From Lycorma delicatula (Eukaryota > Arthropoda > Insecta > Hemiptera > Fulgoridae), in contig NC_134457.1 of the NCBI RefSeq assembly GCF_047948215.1, forward strand, positions 90,854,898 to 90,918,897: a stretch of DNA of 64,000 nt, given 5' to 3'. Position 1 is the first letter of the stretch; each line of letters starts with the position of its first letter. Positions 37,311 to 50,404 of the stretch are shown piece after piece. The translations under genes and the position numbers were made by a program. The notes under the pieces were generated by a model. The model worked only from the letters and a program-made list of their open reading frames with translations, was not told the origin of the DNA and ran no database searches.

Positions 37311-38780
37311 TAGTTTTATTTTTATGTTTATAACAATACTGTATTGTTTCCTCTAAGGGAAACTCGTCTTTTCAGTTTTTACGAGATCGACCAATTTTCC
37401 TTTATCAGATGAGAGATATGTTAACTAATTTTAGTAACCACATAAAATCCATTACCTCTATATGTTGCTGTCATTCTCTAAGCACTGAAGCATTGAGTAT
37501 TGATTGTGAAGCTTTTTGCAAATAACCTTGTTCCTTATGTGGTCAAGGAAAGAGCACCCACTAACAAACACCTTTCAGAATCTTAATTTTTGATGCTGTT
37601 ATTTACAACAGATCTCTTCCACTGTACAAGTTAAATTTTTCACACTGTATAATAAAGCCGATGTAGTTACGATTTAGTCCATTCCTTATTCTACTTAATC
37701 TATGTAAAACATGTTATCAGGTACGATTTATTATTGGAGGTTTGAACTTCCACAGTTATTATATCAAAATTCGAACAGTATATAAATTGACAGACTTTCT
37801 AATACACACACGCGTGCACATGTACACACACCTAATTATTATAAATTATTTGTAGCCATATTTTTTTTGTAAAAGCAATTTTATATTTATGCATAATAAT
37901 ACATTTATAAAAAGTAGGGTAATATGGTTCTTGCTTATAATAATATAAATATTAAAATAAAATCTACGCTAATGATTGTTAAATATTATATATAATTTAT
38001 TTATAAAACATTGACTGTATGTAATACATCGATATACCAAGCAGTTCAACGGGATTAATTAATAATAAATAAATATAACAGGTTTAAAAATGATTATTTG
38101 TTTAAATCGTATCATAAATTTTATGCAAATAATCATTAAAAATAATAATATATTCCATTATACGTTAAATATAAAAAATAAACTGTGATTTACATTGTAA
38201 ATTATAGTCATTGTAAAATTATTAAATACGCTAACGAATATTAATTTATACCTTATTCATAGATCGATAGAGATATTTTATTACTACGCACTGATTTATT
38301 AATTTACGCAATACGTAATTAAACTCACAGGCGTTACTATTTTCAGTTATACATTCAATTAAATAAAATTTTAAATTACTCATGATTTTATATTTAAAAC
38401 CGTAAGGTAATGAAATAATTCCTCAATTTTTACGCTTAATAATAAACTTAATAGTCAATTATTATGACAAATGTGCAAGTCAAATCTTAAAAGTAGAGCA
38501 AAATTTAAATACTGACATCTGTTTTAAAATAAATACTTGAGCTAAATCAGAGACGGAAAACCTGTACATTACACGTAATAAGATAATTAAAAAAAAAGTT
38601 TTTTTTTTAATATTACGTTAAAAAGACTTAAATTACTGACCAAGTTATTCTTTAATTCTAATGACTAAAATATCTTGTTTTTTTTTGAGAGGTTATGTGT
38701 ATTTCTTACCTATTTTATTTTGATTTCTTCCAGTGTAAGTGAACTTCTTGTGATTTCGTTAATAGATTTAGAAAAGTAGC
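37311..38780. other. A+T-rich sequence, no gene recognised
   Basis: No gene was recognised, and no left terminal repeat was found for the downstream Tc1 relic. Confidence 0.45.
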
Positions 38781-39620
38781 AATATGGATTTAACTCTTAA
38801 GAAAAGAAACAAGCTCGTATGACTCAAAGACAGATAGCAGCAAGTTCAGTCTAAATGTATGTTTAGTCTAGATGTTAGTCTAAAATAATTAGAGAAAATC
38901 TTGAGATGGCTACTGAGATGGTTACTGTGGAGGAAAAGTAGAATACGTAACATTAATCCTCAGAAACATAGTTTTGAGAAATAAAAAGGCCTTTAATCAG
39001 CTGGTGTAAAAATTCACGATTCTACTGTACGAAGAAGATTTCTGGAAAGTGGTTGCAAGGAAGGAAGGCCTGTAAGAAAACAACTTCTTACAGACGCCAT
39101 AAAGAAGAAGAAGAGGCTTCTTTGGGGCAAAAAATACAAAAGCTGGAGTGCTGGTCTCAGCACTCTGAGACTTCTGAGGGAGAAAATGACTCTCATCAGA
39201 GTCATTTTATAGCTCAGGACACATTTGTAAGCGTATCACATTTGTGAAGAAGTGATGAGCAAGTTTTACCAAAATACATCAAAAAGTTGTAAAACATCCT
39301 TTAAAGATGTTTTGGGGATGGTTCAGTTAACTTTGGACCTAGTACCCATCTCTGGGATAATGAACAATGAAAAGTACATCCCATTATTGAAAAATAGGAT
39401 TCCACCAGAACTTCAAAAACTTGCGGATTTACTTGGAGACGAAAACGCTGTTTTTCAACATTTGGCCTCCTGATACTCATAAAAAAAGTTAAGCTTTTTA
39501 TGTCTCAAACGGATTCAATGTTTGGACTGGGACTGGAAATTCACCAGACCTGAACTCAATTGTACATGTGTAAATCGTAAGAGTTTTCGTAGCACGCAAT
39601 AAATTGATATATCAACGTAA
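38781..39620 (+). pseudogene. Tc1-family transposase pseudogene
   Basis: Readable in order: KARMTQRQIA (38806 onward), STVRRRFLESGCKEGRPVRK (39020 onward), LLTDAIKKKRLLWGKKYKSW, KTSFKDVLGMVQ, LVPISGIMNNEKYIPLLKNR and PPELQKLADLLGDENAVFQH (39252-39473). After stops comes GNSPDLNSI near 39535. These match Tc1 transposases from the helix-turn-helix through the DDE domain. At the first catalytic site the usual SDESHF reads SSES. At the second, QQD reads QH in a frame followed by a stop. The third (SPDLN) is intact. Two of three catalytic acids are therefore lost. A tactttaactgcaactg motif at 39880-39896 resembles a Tc1 right end, but a matching left end was not found. Confidence 0.85.
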
Positions 39621-39650
39621 ATCGGTTATCGGGGTATCGAGGTATCGACC

Positions 39651-39995
39651 AACTCGTTATAATTTGAAAAACAAGAAAATTAATGTTAACTAAGATTATG
39701 AAAGTGTATAATCCTAAAAAATCAAAGAACGTGATGTAAATTATAGTGCAGTTTGGATGTACAAAATTTAAAAGTCAAGTAATGTTAGTATAGTTAAAAA
39801 TCCTGTCATACGGGCTGATGTTTATTTCAAACACGAAAAATTCAGATTCCGATTCCTAGACAGGCGTGGCATTTTTTTTATACTTTAACTGCAACTGGGC
39901 AACAGTTTTTAATTAAATAAATAGAATTGAATTTTGGCACACTTTCATAATCTTAGTTAACATTAATTTTCTTGTTTTTCAAATTATAACGAGTT
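39651..39995. repeat. Perfect 57-bp inverted repeat, 231-bp spacer
   Basis: 39651-39707 is the exact reverse complement of 39939-39995 (57 of 57 by eye). The left arm begins aactcgttataatttgaaaa. The spacer contains a possible SINE family 2 fragment (near 39841-39875) and a Tc1-end-like motif. It could be a foldback or MITE, or an inverted duplication of the 3' side of the Tc1 relic. Confidence 0.95.
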
Positions 39996-40605
39996 GTATC
40001 CTTTATCTGAAATTATCCAACATTTTTTATTCGTAACTTCAATAAATTTTATTTAATATCTGGAACTTCCGACGGTTCATGAGGTTGTGAGACTGCATTG
40101 TGTTAAATAACAGCATCTAAAAAATTAAATCAACCACATAGCGATCAATTTTTTTTGATAACGTTGGGGTCATCCGACAGTTGAAACGTCTTCATGTGCT
40201 TGACTTAGGTGCTACTGTATGACAGTTTGCAATTACTAACGCCAGATTTAGTGATATTTTTGTTTGCATTATAATTATTTTGTGTATAGCTAGCTGCAAG
40301 TTACTTTCCTCTTGTAAATCTCTACATTGTTTTGTCTATCGACAAACTATCGCTTGATTATTTGTTTGTTTTCATTGACTGTTAAGTGAAGGAAGACATT
40401 CTTCTACCCAATAAACTTTTAGAACATTGCTTACAAATAATCTTTTTCATTGATTGACTTATTATGGGCGTTGTTAAACACCCCTACTATGTGCTTATTA
40501 TCAAACGATTTACTTATGATTCCACTTAAGACCTGATTGTAAATATACTAGATGTGAAAAATAAAACTTTCTAAAAGTAACATCTAAAATAATTAATCAG
40601 AAATG
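39996..40605. other. No gene recognised
   Basis: A+T-rich, with no recognised signal. Confidence 0.4.
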
Positions 40606-40820
40606 TGATATGTACACCACATAACTTCCTTGTGCGCCTGTTAAAAGTTGCTTATACACTTTTTTTTTAATGAAAAGTACATAAAATTTTATTTCATTAA
40701 TAACTTCTGATATTTTGCCATATTTTTTTATTGTCATTATTGAATTATTATCGTAAAAAGATTTTTACAATGAGAGGTTAATAATTAATAAATCAATACA
40801 TTTAAATTAATAAAAATTTA
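40606..40820 (+). repeat. MITE-like family copy, left part
   Basis: Colinear with 59505-59720: tgatatgtacaccac, acttccttgtgcgcctgtta, then aatgaaaagtacat, aaaattttatttcatt and a tgaattattatcgt-like block. The right half is absent. Confidence 0.75.
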
Positions 40821-41220
40821 AAATAAAAGGAGAAATATTCTCCTTTCTTAAAATATTAAGAAATATTCTTTTGAAGAAATTGAGTCGATGTATTTTGGAG
40901 TGAAAATTTATGATTGTGTGATGTTACGACACATTCAGATTGTTTTTTTTTGTTTCTGTATTACGCCTTGATCATTTATAAACTTATCTTACGTGGAAAA
41001 TCCAGAAAATTTTTTGTAATGCTTTCACATTCGGATTTTCTAAACATTTTAATAGAAGATAAGGTAAACCAAATAACTCATGACTGATCGGTTACGAAGG
41101 CATAGTACAAAATGAATTATAATATCCAGAAATATTTTAATAGTATGAATAGTTATTTTTATACTGTCAATTAATAAATATGAAATATCAGTTAGCCAGA
41201 AATCCGATCTTTAAGTATTT

Positions 41221-41396
41221 TTACCAATCTCCGTGGTGGAGTGTTAGCATCTTTGCCTTTCATCCGGAGGTATTGGATTCGAATCCCATTTAGGCATGAC
41301 ATTTCTCATACTCTAAAAAATTCTATTTTCATATTCCTATGTTCAAGCTTACTTTTAAACTTTTATGCGGTATTAGGTCATCAGTAAAAAAAAAAT
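41221..41396 (+). repeat. SINE family 2 copy, best preserved (tRNA-derived)
   Basis: tRNA-like head: near-consensus box A tggtggagtgt at 41235 and box B gattcgaatcc near 41275, 40 bases apart as in tRNA genes. A body of about 100 bases and an A-rich end (aaaaaaaaa near 41386) follow. Related pieces lie at 36870 and 4845, with a possible fragment at 39841. It is a repeat, not a functional tRNA gene: I could not draw a matching acceptor stem. Confidence 0.75.
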
Positions 41397-44300
41397 TATA
41401 CAATAAAAGTGGGAATTAATTTAGTCCAGTAAAACAGTAAATTTTGGTTAGTGGTAGTGCAAAAAAAAATCTATTTCGTTGTAAAATACCATTTTTGCTT
41501 TATGAATCCTTTATGTTTACTTTACATTTTTACTTTATAATTACATGAATTTAGATTATTCAACGAAGTAGTATTTCAAATTTAATCCATAAATGTATAA
41601 ATATACCTTTAATATAATTGCTGTAATAATGAACATTTAATTTACAAAAATTATGACGAACAAGTTTAAAAAAGGAAATTTCGGGAATAACATGCAAGCA
41701 TCAGATAAGCCAACGAAAATATGTTTATCAACCAAACTCCTACATTTTGAGCTGACTACTATATTCTGTATACGGATAGAATATAGAAGTAAATAAAATT
41801 AACTTTTAATACTAAAAATATATAATTCAGTGCGAATAATTAATTCAATAGAAAAATTGGAAACGAATAAAGTGGATAAAAGTAATATTGAAACGCTTCC
41901 TAAAAAATTTAATTAAAATACGTACATAAAATTTAAATATTTGACTAACACACTATTTTATAAACATATACTGCTGAAATTTTAGGTTGTATTATCATTA
42001 TTTGTTAATTTCTGGTTTAGGCGTTACATTCGGTGCTATATTTCTTTTTACTCAAACATCATTACATAAAAAAAAACGACGAAGTAATCATGGCCTGCTT
42101 TTTTTAGATGTTCAGGCAGTTCAAGCAAGTTAACACTGTTAGGTACCACCACTTGACATTAGTGAGTTCAGTGTGTCAGTACTGATCTGTGATTTGAGAT
42201 TAAGACAAAATATTACTAGCTGAGGCTAAATCCCTTTGGAGGTTACGCCATCGAGAAGTTGATTATAATTTCTTGGCTATTGTTTTGTTAGAGTCTAGAT
42301 ATATAAACAGAAATTTATTTTCATCTATCTATATAACACATGGAATTATAAACAAAATATTTCAAATATAGGTATTAGAGTAAATAAATGAAAAGTAGAT
42401 GGTATAAATTATTGTCAACCGAGCGTAATGTCCCCAAATGTTAGAGGTATTGTTGAACTAACTGTGTTTGTAATACATGATCACCTTTTTCGTTGTGAAT
42501 TACAAATATTGTATTTTAAATTATCGCAATTGTCATTTAAGATACATATATTATAGCTATTATTTTAGATTTGAAATCATTTGACTATGTACCTCAGTTA
42601 GGTTAGGATACATTCCTTTGTATGTTATTATAATTTTTAAAGCATAATAGAGATTTTAGTGATGCTAGGTCCCACTTTTGTTAGGTGCATCCTGATAGAT
42701 TGCATATTAAGGTTTTCATATACTTTTCTGCTTCATTTCTCTTCCGTTATATAGGATTTTCCGTTTTCCTGTTTGGTTGATGAAGAACCGAGGTGTCTAC
42801 AAGGAGCGAGAGGAGACCAATTAAAAATTATTATTATTATGTTTTAATAGTATTAAATCAATATCTAATAAGATAGGTTTAAAGGATATAAGTTTTAGTA
42901 AAACATATACAATCATGAAAAAGCTGACTTGCGTGATGAATGTCTCGAAGTGATCTTTTTATATCAGCAATAACTTTGCCAAGATTCGTATTAAAGCACC
43001 ATGATGCAAAAGAAAGTACGAATCACATCTGGAAATGATGTACCTATGTTCAGTAATATTACTTTCTTGTCGTCACATAGTTTAAATTAATAAAATTTAT
43101 ATAGCATTTTAATAAAGTTCGATCTTTAATCGAATAAACTTGTAAGTATTTTCATTTAAAATCTCGGTCACATTATTTTTACAGGTACTCATCTACTTAA
43201 AAAAAAAAAAAAAAAATTAAGATTTATCGATCTAAATATTAAACATTACAAGAAAATATCGTTCATAAAACTATCATATCAAGTGAGAATAGACGATCCA
43301 AAACATCACAAGCTAAGTAAAATTTGTTTTATAAATTTCTAATTACATTGCTTCACCTAAGCGATCTTTAATTTTTAAAGAGATGAAAATCTTTGTTACG
43401 TAAACGTTATTAGGCGTTATTTAATTTTAAAATCGTTACGTACACGCAGATGGAACCAAACGTTCAGTAATTTAAATGAAATGTTTTTTTCAATTTATTA
43501 TTTTATAAGAATCAGTTTAAAAATAATAAAATACAAAAAATAATAAATTTGATTCTTACCTGCCGGAAGAAAACTTTGCTTAAATTGTTTTTCAATCAAG
43601 CATTACGTAATTTTATAATAAGTTTTAATTGTTTTCATAAATGTGCTCAAACATTATCTTGTGTAATATTCATAAAATTAAAAATAAATAATTATGTAAC
43701 ACATTACTTCATGATAAATGTTTACGGTAAACTTCAAAACTAGTAACATCCGTCTTAAAGATTCTTTTATTTTTATGTAATAAATTCTTTCTTGGCAAAC
43801 CAGATTTTACGTTGTAAAATCATTACACTCAACAATATAACTTCATAAAAAAGACCCCAACTTTGGTTTTCTTTTTTACTCAAAAATAAATATTTTTTTT
43901 AAAAAGAGTATCTATAGAAACGAATGTTGCTTATTATTATTTAATGAATATTTTTAATAAAATTATGAGAAATTTTTATCAAATTTATCCCAAAGATATA
44001 TGTCTGTAATAAATACGGTTTGGCGTAATATTTGGATATCTGATTTGTAGTAAAAAAAAATCCCTTTGTTTTTTTCTTTACACTTCAAATGTTTGCCAAA
44101 CTCACTTTTCCACAATTCATGACTTAACATAACTGCTTTATTGTACAGGAATATAAGTAAATCGAATAAATGAATTTTCTATAGTATCTTAATAATAAAT
44201 ATATCTTAAAGAAGTAAAATTCCTGTAATGGCTGAAACACTCACAAAAATTTTTTTATTTCGCTATAATGTTCGATATTACCAAATGTTACATTTTTGAA

Positions 44301-44924
44301 TTTTTTTAATGTATGTTTAAAAATTTTAAGCTGAAATATCCAACGTTACCATTGATCTGTAATGTTAACGATTAGTTTATAAGTGATCCGTAACGTATTA
44401 CTTTTTTATTTTAATCGAAATTAACTATTGGTGAATAAAAGGTTAGAAACTGGAAAAAAATGGTCTCAAAACCTTCAAAAATGAGAAAACTAGGCGCAAA
44501 AGCAAGTTTTTATTAAAGATAGTAAAAAATGAGTACTTTTTGTTAAAGTTTTCTTTATTTTTTTTAAGGAAAATTATCATAATGAATTAAAATTGCATAA
44601 ATTAATAGATAAAAGACTGGTTAATAAAAAACAAGATTACCCTTAGTTATTCACATTTATTCTGATTACGGGAAATTTCATTTTCCTTTAAATTAATTCT
44701 CGTTAATATCTTAGTTGGCTAAAGTATTAGGTATGATTAAAAATAAGAGAATTTTTTAATTCTGCCTGCTATATCTTTTTGACTGAATTCGTCTATTCTA
44801 ATACGATGACAACACTGTATATAACGTAGCATCCGAGTAATTAGGATGTATTTTATAACGTACAGGGATTTATTGTATTTGGAAATGGTAGAATAAAGAA
44901 TTTAAATTAAATCTTGGGTTAAAA
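41397..44924. other. A+T-rich sequence, no gene recognised
   Basis: About 3.5 kb without domain or repeat family. The 64-codon frame at 43549-43743 is unremarkable. Confidence 0.45.
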
Positions 44925-45840
44925 CTGGAATAAATTATATTGAGGTGGTGAAGATGTTAGTGAAGATTTTTGGCGCGTATTACTCATAGACAAAGGGTTT
45001 ATGAGTAGTAAAAAATGATTTCAAGAAGTCTGCGAAGACGTGGAGGATGACAAAAAGCTGAACATCCTAACACATCACTACGCTGAAGAATCGGGAATTC
45101 TGATGGCTCGTGTGAAATAATTTTGATTGGCATTTTAGATGTAGAGTTTCACAAAAAAGGGTTTCAAAATTGTTAATTTTCAAAAAAGTAATATCGCAGA
45201 AAAATTGTCACCTGATATCACTGGCATCAAAATTACTGAAGTGTGTCATAACGGGTGACCTGTGTGAAGCTTCCATCAAAGGAAACGTAATAAAGCGTCC
45301 ATCATCGCAATGGAAGCTTCTGAAGAATCAAGAACGATAAAAGCACACAGATTTGGATTGAAATTTATGGTTCTCCTTACTATTTTTCCTAGTCATATAT
45401 TATGAATTTTTACTACAAGGTTTTACGGCTAACAAACAGTATTACTTAACGGCTTTACTTGAGGCAATCCGTAGAAAACGACCACAAATATGGGCAAACA
45501 ATTTTTAGATTTTGTACCACGACAAATCTCCAACAAACACGTCACTGTTAAATAGTGATTATTTAGCAAAAAATAACACCATACTGTTCCGCAGCTTCCG
45601 TATTCTCCAGACATGGCATCCAACGACATTTTTGTGTTCCCTTTTTCTTTTAAGAGAATATTAAAAGGACGTATATGACGATAAATGAAATAAAGAATAA
45701 ATCTCTAAGTGAACTTAAAGCTTTATCAAAAAAATATTTTCCACAAATGTTTCGAGGATTGGAAAAATTTCTGACAAAACTATGTCACACATCTTTAGGG
45801 ACTATTCTGAAGGGGATTAAATTAATATAAACGAATAAGT
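44925..45840 (+). pseudogene. mariner transposase pseudogene
   Basis: Mariner (DD34D-type) transposase remains in order. CEDVEDDKK near 45030 corresponds to the usual REDVEDDERPGRPSTS linker. It is followed by the second helix-turn-helix region. The catalytic domain includes TVNKEYYLTALLEAIRRKR-like residues near 45430-45480, NNF.ILYHDKSPTNTSLLNS (HHDNAPAH equivalent, aspartate kept, near 45515), DYLAKNNTI and a SPDMASNDIF-like stretch at 45609. Near 45795-45820 comes the hallmark C-terminus DYSEGD, equivalent to DYFEGD. Stops and frameshifts are numerous. Terminal inverted repeats were not identified. The minus-strand 66-codon frame at 45429-45629 is a shadow. Confidence 0.85.
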
Positions 45841-48800
45841 AAACTATTCTTAATAAAACTTTAAACTCTCTTTATTTTTTGATCACATTTTTATACTATA
45901 TAGTTAGGTAACATTACAATGAGTTTTGATAATATTCCAGATAACGTGTTTTGAAATTTTCGAGAATGTTCTGATGTTGTATATAAAAACCGTGACTGTA
46001 GACTACCTTCAGTTAATTTTATGCATTGTATGATGGAATAAATGAATGCAGTTTTCTATTGAGTGTACATTTTAGTGTAATATTTTCTAACTATATTCAT
46101 TTATATATGCACCCGCGCGTTCTTACACATTTTTAGACAAAAAGAAACTACAACTGTTTACCAAAAAATCCAGTTGTTGTGATTTTTAAAAGTTTGTAGA
46201 ATATTGTTGTAATGGATTAGAAAATAAAGTAAATTAAATAATGGAAACTTTTCTGACAGAACTACTTATAACTGAAAAAAATTAAAAAATCAATGTCATA
46301 TTAAATTGCTATAGAATAACGTAAAAAATAATCCCTAAATTCTAATATCATAACACTTTAAAGACGATGATGAAAACAACAAACAATTCATCATTTAAAT
46401 TATACAGAAAGATGCTTTCATAAAAAAAAAAACAAAAAAAAAAATTATTATGACGTTATCTTCAAATTTTAAGATATATAAAACTCTTTTATTTTACATT
46501 TAGAATTAATCTTAACATCTTTATTTACAATTTTCTCAGATGCTTAATCTTTTTCCACCTTACATTTTATTTTTTTCTTGTCAGTCAGACTTTTTAATAG
46601 TAACTATTGAAGTTGTTATAACAATTGAGAATAAGAAAGAAATTCATTCGCACAATTGATCAGTAGATCACTGTTAATTAGAGATCAATTAACCTTTTTT
46701 TAAAAGTACCCCACGGATTGTGAGAGTGCTTTTAAACGTAAGAATGATTGTTTTGCGTTCTTACCTTGCAAAAGTAAGAGAAACCGAAAGATAATGAGAG
46801 GAAGAAAAGTAGAAAAAAGAAGGAAAGTAAGAGAGACAGAGAGAAGACAGAAAGAGAGCTTACTAGAAAAAAACGATTACCAATTGTCTGCCTTACTTAT
46901 TCTTCACTATTCATTATAACTACTTCTATAGAGCAAGTAAATAAAATACTCACTTCTTCACTTTTGAAAATTAAATTTAATAAGATTCTCTATTCTAATA
47001 AGATAAATTAAACTCGGCCTGCATTACTGTAATATACTTTTTTCATTTTTGAGAAGTGAGATTAACTAATAAAAATTAAACATTTGTACATCAGAAAAGT
47101 GATCAAGTACATACTCAATAAGACCAAATTTTAAGGCATTGCTATTAATTGAATCATACAGATGTAACTACATATGTTAAAAACTATATAACACAAGAAT
47201 ATAAATGTTTTTAGGATAAACAATAGATCCACAGAATTCTTGAACCTGAATTCTTCAGCATCGTAGAACAATTGTTCAGCAATAACATCCACACTTGTTG
47301 ATTAAAACAAGACTGATCATAAACAGTTTTTTTCTCTATAGATAAAGAAATTTTTTTTTATTAAAAACGAAACAGAACCACACACATAACCAGATTTATA
47401 TTTTTTATTATTTTTCTTTTGCTCTAAATAAATGTTTAGTAAACTAATTATAGGTGTTAATTTTAACTACTTATATATACTTTTTTATATAATGCATTTT
47501 CACTTGTTAGTGTACAAATTTTTGCACGCATTTAATTGCGTGGATAATAAATTGTACCGATTATCGGTTCTCTTAATGAACGTAGACGATTCAAAGGTTA
47601 AGTATTTATTTTACAAGCACATATTTGAATAGAATGAGTAAAGCTGTACCTTTACTTACGATTAAATTTGAACAAAGAGTTAAACAGTGTATTATTTAAA
47701 TTTTGAAGTAAACGAATAGAATATTAGTAATCGTGACTGAATACGCTCTGCTGTTTACAAGAAATAAGTTATTAAACAATACACGTAAAACAATTCATTA
47801 ATTGATAAAGGAGAATATTACCGGGTTACAGGACTTAGAAAAAATAAATAGTTAAACCAGTATTTTGTCTCTACAGAAGAAAACATTTAACCTTTGACGA
47901 AATCCTTCTCCGTAATTGTTATGTAATATTATATTTATAAATAAAGAAAAATCGTTGAACAAAATATCAAACTTTGTTTTATTTTAGGTTCATTAAGGGC
48001 TTTCTCTACTTAAAATACGGTTGGAATTGGTTTTGTTCTAATTTTGACTTAATTATCTACAAATTACTATTTTAATAACTTAACTCGGTAATAATTTGAT
48101 TTCAGGAAGAAAGAATTGGTTAAAGAAATTCTTTTTGAATGTCAGTACTCTTAAATATGGTGGCATTTATTATTATTATTATAATTATTTAGTATTCACC
48201 TTCTTGAAAGTTAGAGAACCATCACAGAAAAATGTGCAAGTAATCGTGGAGGAAATGAGTGAGCAAGGTCAAGTTGGTGACGTATGAAATAATATTGTAA
48301 TAATCGTCAAGCTTCCAATATTTTAAAATGAAATCTCATTATGAGTATCACAAAAAAAGTTACTACAGAAATTTTGTTTCCCCATGAATGCTAATGTGTG
48401 AGAAATGCTAACTTCTCACAGTGACTCTTCCTTCCTTTCCCGTCTGCCCTATCCTCCATGACAAATACCACAAATAATTTCTGACAAAAAAAGTGTTACC
48501 TCGTGCAGTATTAGTGGTTTTTTATTCGTGGAATTAAAAAAAAAATTCTACGAATATAAACTTAATAGTCATTGTTCAGATATTAACGAATAAAATAAAA
48601 ACTGTTCGTTTGTATTGTAAAACACATTTCACGCATTCGTTAAATATTTTGAAAGTTTCGGAAATAGTTAAAGATTTTTTTTTAAGTTTTTGTATAACTT
48701 TTATTTAAAATATAATAACAATAATAACAATAATGCACTCCACCAATGTGCAGTGTGATAAACCGCTTACTGTTAAGCATCTTCTGAAAGAGCGTACAAT

Positions 48801-49309
48801 GTATGAAAACCGAAAAAAGAGGTACGGATTAAGAAACAATATTGCTGCTGATTTAGAAAATAGCAAAGGAAGAAAATAGCTGCTTATCTAGAAGCCAGCG
48901 GATTACTAACGCGTTTGTAGTAAGCCTTCTACAAAAGTCAGTATGTGTTATGTTTGATTCAGAATCTGCTGTGGGAAGGCCTTTACACCTCAACACAGAC
49001 TCAAAATTGCATGGTATCTGCAAGACTTATCTGTGTAATTTCTTTGAATGTGTCTTTCGTTTACGTTTTATTTTTTTTTCGTTTTATGCAAATGTCTGAG
49101 TCCTTTTCCATCCTGTACATAATACATATATTTGTGTGTTTTATTTAATATTTCATATTTGCGTTTATTTTTGTGTTTTATAAAAAGGTAAGAGCTCTAT
49201 ACACCCTTATATCTGTCACTCCTGCACGTGATTTATTTTTTTGTTCATTAAAACAATGTGACGATGGGTAATGGCCTTAGAAGTTTATGCCCACATAACT
49301 TAAAAAATA
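45841..49309. other. A+T-rich sequence, no gene recognised
   Basis: Contains a purine-rich (GA) low-complexity stretch at about 46779-46860. No domain was recognised in the short frames at 47432, 48096 and 48945. Confidence 0.45.
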
Positions 49310-49995
49310 CATAAATAAAAATGTAAATGTTCGTTTGTTCAAAATCTTAAATCTCTGAAAGTTATTCACCAGTTGCTTTTAAATTTTGAAACAACGTTGC
49401 ATTCGAATACGTGCGTCTTTTTATACACCTACTACTAATATACCTAAGATGTCACACCTGTGACAGGTAAAAACATGCTTTTCTGAAAAACAGCGCTATC
49501 TGTTGGACGAAAAAGCAACCCATTTCAATGATTTAAACGATTCCATTTCAATGTTTCCGATATGTGTGTTCGCTGTAGACTAAAAAGCTACTGGACCGAT
49601 TTATGCGCAGGGAAAAGCGAGAAAGGGAAAAATCGGGAAAGGTAAAAATTGAAAAAGGTAAAAAGGAAGGAGAAAATATAAAAAATAAAAAAGGGAAAAC
49701 GGGAAAAAGGAAATGGAAATGGAAAGGGGAAAGGATAAAAAAGTAAAAGGGAAAGGGGAAAGGGATATAAGGTTAAGTTAAATGGGGAAAGGGGAATAAA
49801 GGGAAATGAAATATGGTAAAATGAAAATTGGAAAAGGAAAATGAGAGAAGGGGAAATAGAAAAGGGAAAATTAAAATTTTGTGAAGTTCCGTAATGTTCA
49901 TTTTGTTAATGTTTTATCAAACTTTTAATTGTGTTCATTTAATCTATAAATAATACTCAAATCTAGTAATAGCGAAGCATTGCCGGGTCTGCTAG
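49310..49995 (+). mobile_element. Helitron-like non-autonomous element (tentative)
   Basis: Starts near ataaaaatgtaaatgttcgt and ends at ccgggtctgctag, with CTAG at 49992-49995 followed by T, as expected for a Helitron 3' end (CTRR inserted before T). Composition is distinct from the flanks, with G+C-richer segments such as gtcacacctgtgacag and cagcgctatctgttgga. It contains a purine tract of about 270 bases. No Rep/helicase coding is present. I could not demonstrate a 5' TC end or a convincing subterminal hairpin, so class assignment is uncertain. Confidence 0.4.
49605..49875 (+). repeat. Purine-only-biased (GGGAAA-like) tract
   Basis: About 270 bases dominated by irregular gggaaa, ggaaaa and aaagg units with very few pyrimidines on the plus strand. 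It lies inside the Helitron-like element. Confidence 0.9.
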
Positions 49996-50149
49996 TTAAA
50001 AATAATAATGATAGTTATAATAACTTTATTTTTAAAAATTATTAGATTTAATTTGAATTGAGTGCTGTTCTCTGCTGTTTCTAACATTGAAAATGTCACT
50101 CTAACTTCGTAGTTGACGCTTTTTGGAGTACCTGTTTTCTCAAAACTAA

Positions 50150-50180
50150 TTTAGCACAGAGTGTATTACTCTGTGCTAAA
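50150..50180. repeat. 13-bp hairpin
   Basis: tttagcacagagt at 50150-50162 pairs perfectly with 50168-50180 around a 5-base loop. There is no T run after it, so it is not called a terminator. Confidence 0.85.
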
Positions 50181-50404
50181 GAAACACGTCAACGTTGAAG
50201 TTAAAGTAACAATGGTAGGAAGGTCAGAAAATAACAGTTAAATCAATTATGGTAATCCTACCGTAAATATGAAATATTGGTAAATTCTAATTTGATTTTT
50301 TAATTATAATATTAATTTTAATAGTAATTATTAGTAATATAACAGGTTAATTATACAAAATAAAAATGTAGAGAAGTCCCAAATTGAAATACGAGTAAGT
50401 ACAA

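Noticed and set aside
37795..37835. Alternating acacac/cgcg stretch as a Z-DNA or regulatory element
   Set aside because: Short, interrupted, and without a neighbouring gene.
41226..41300. Possible tRNA gene
   Set aside because: Box A and box B are present, but no acceptor stem could be paired and related copies share a long non-tRNA body, which fits a SINE.
46779..46860. GA-rich stretch as a regulatory GAGA site
   Set aside because: Irregular low-complexity purines with no adjacent gene.
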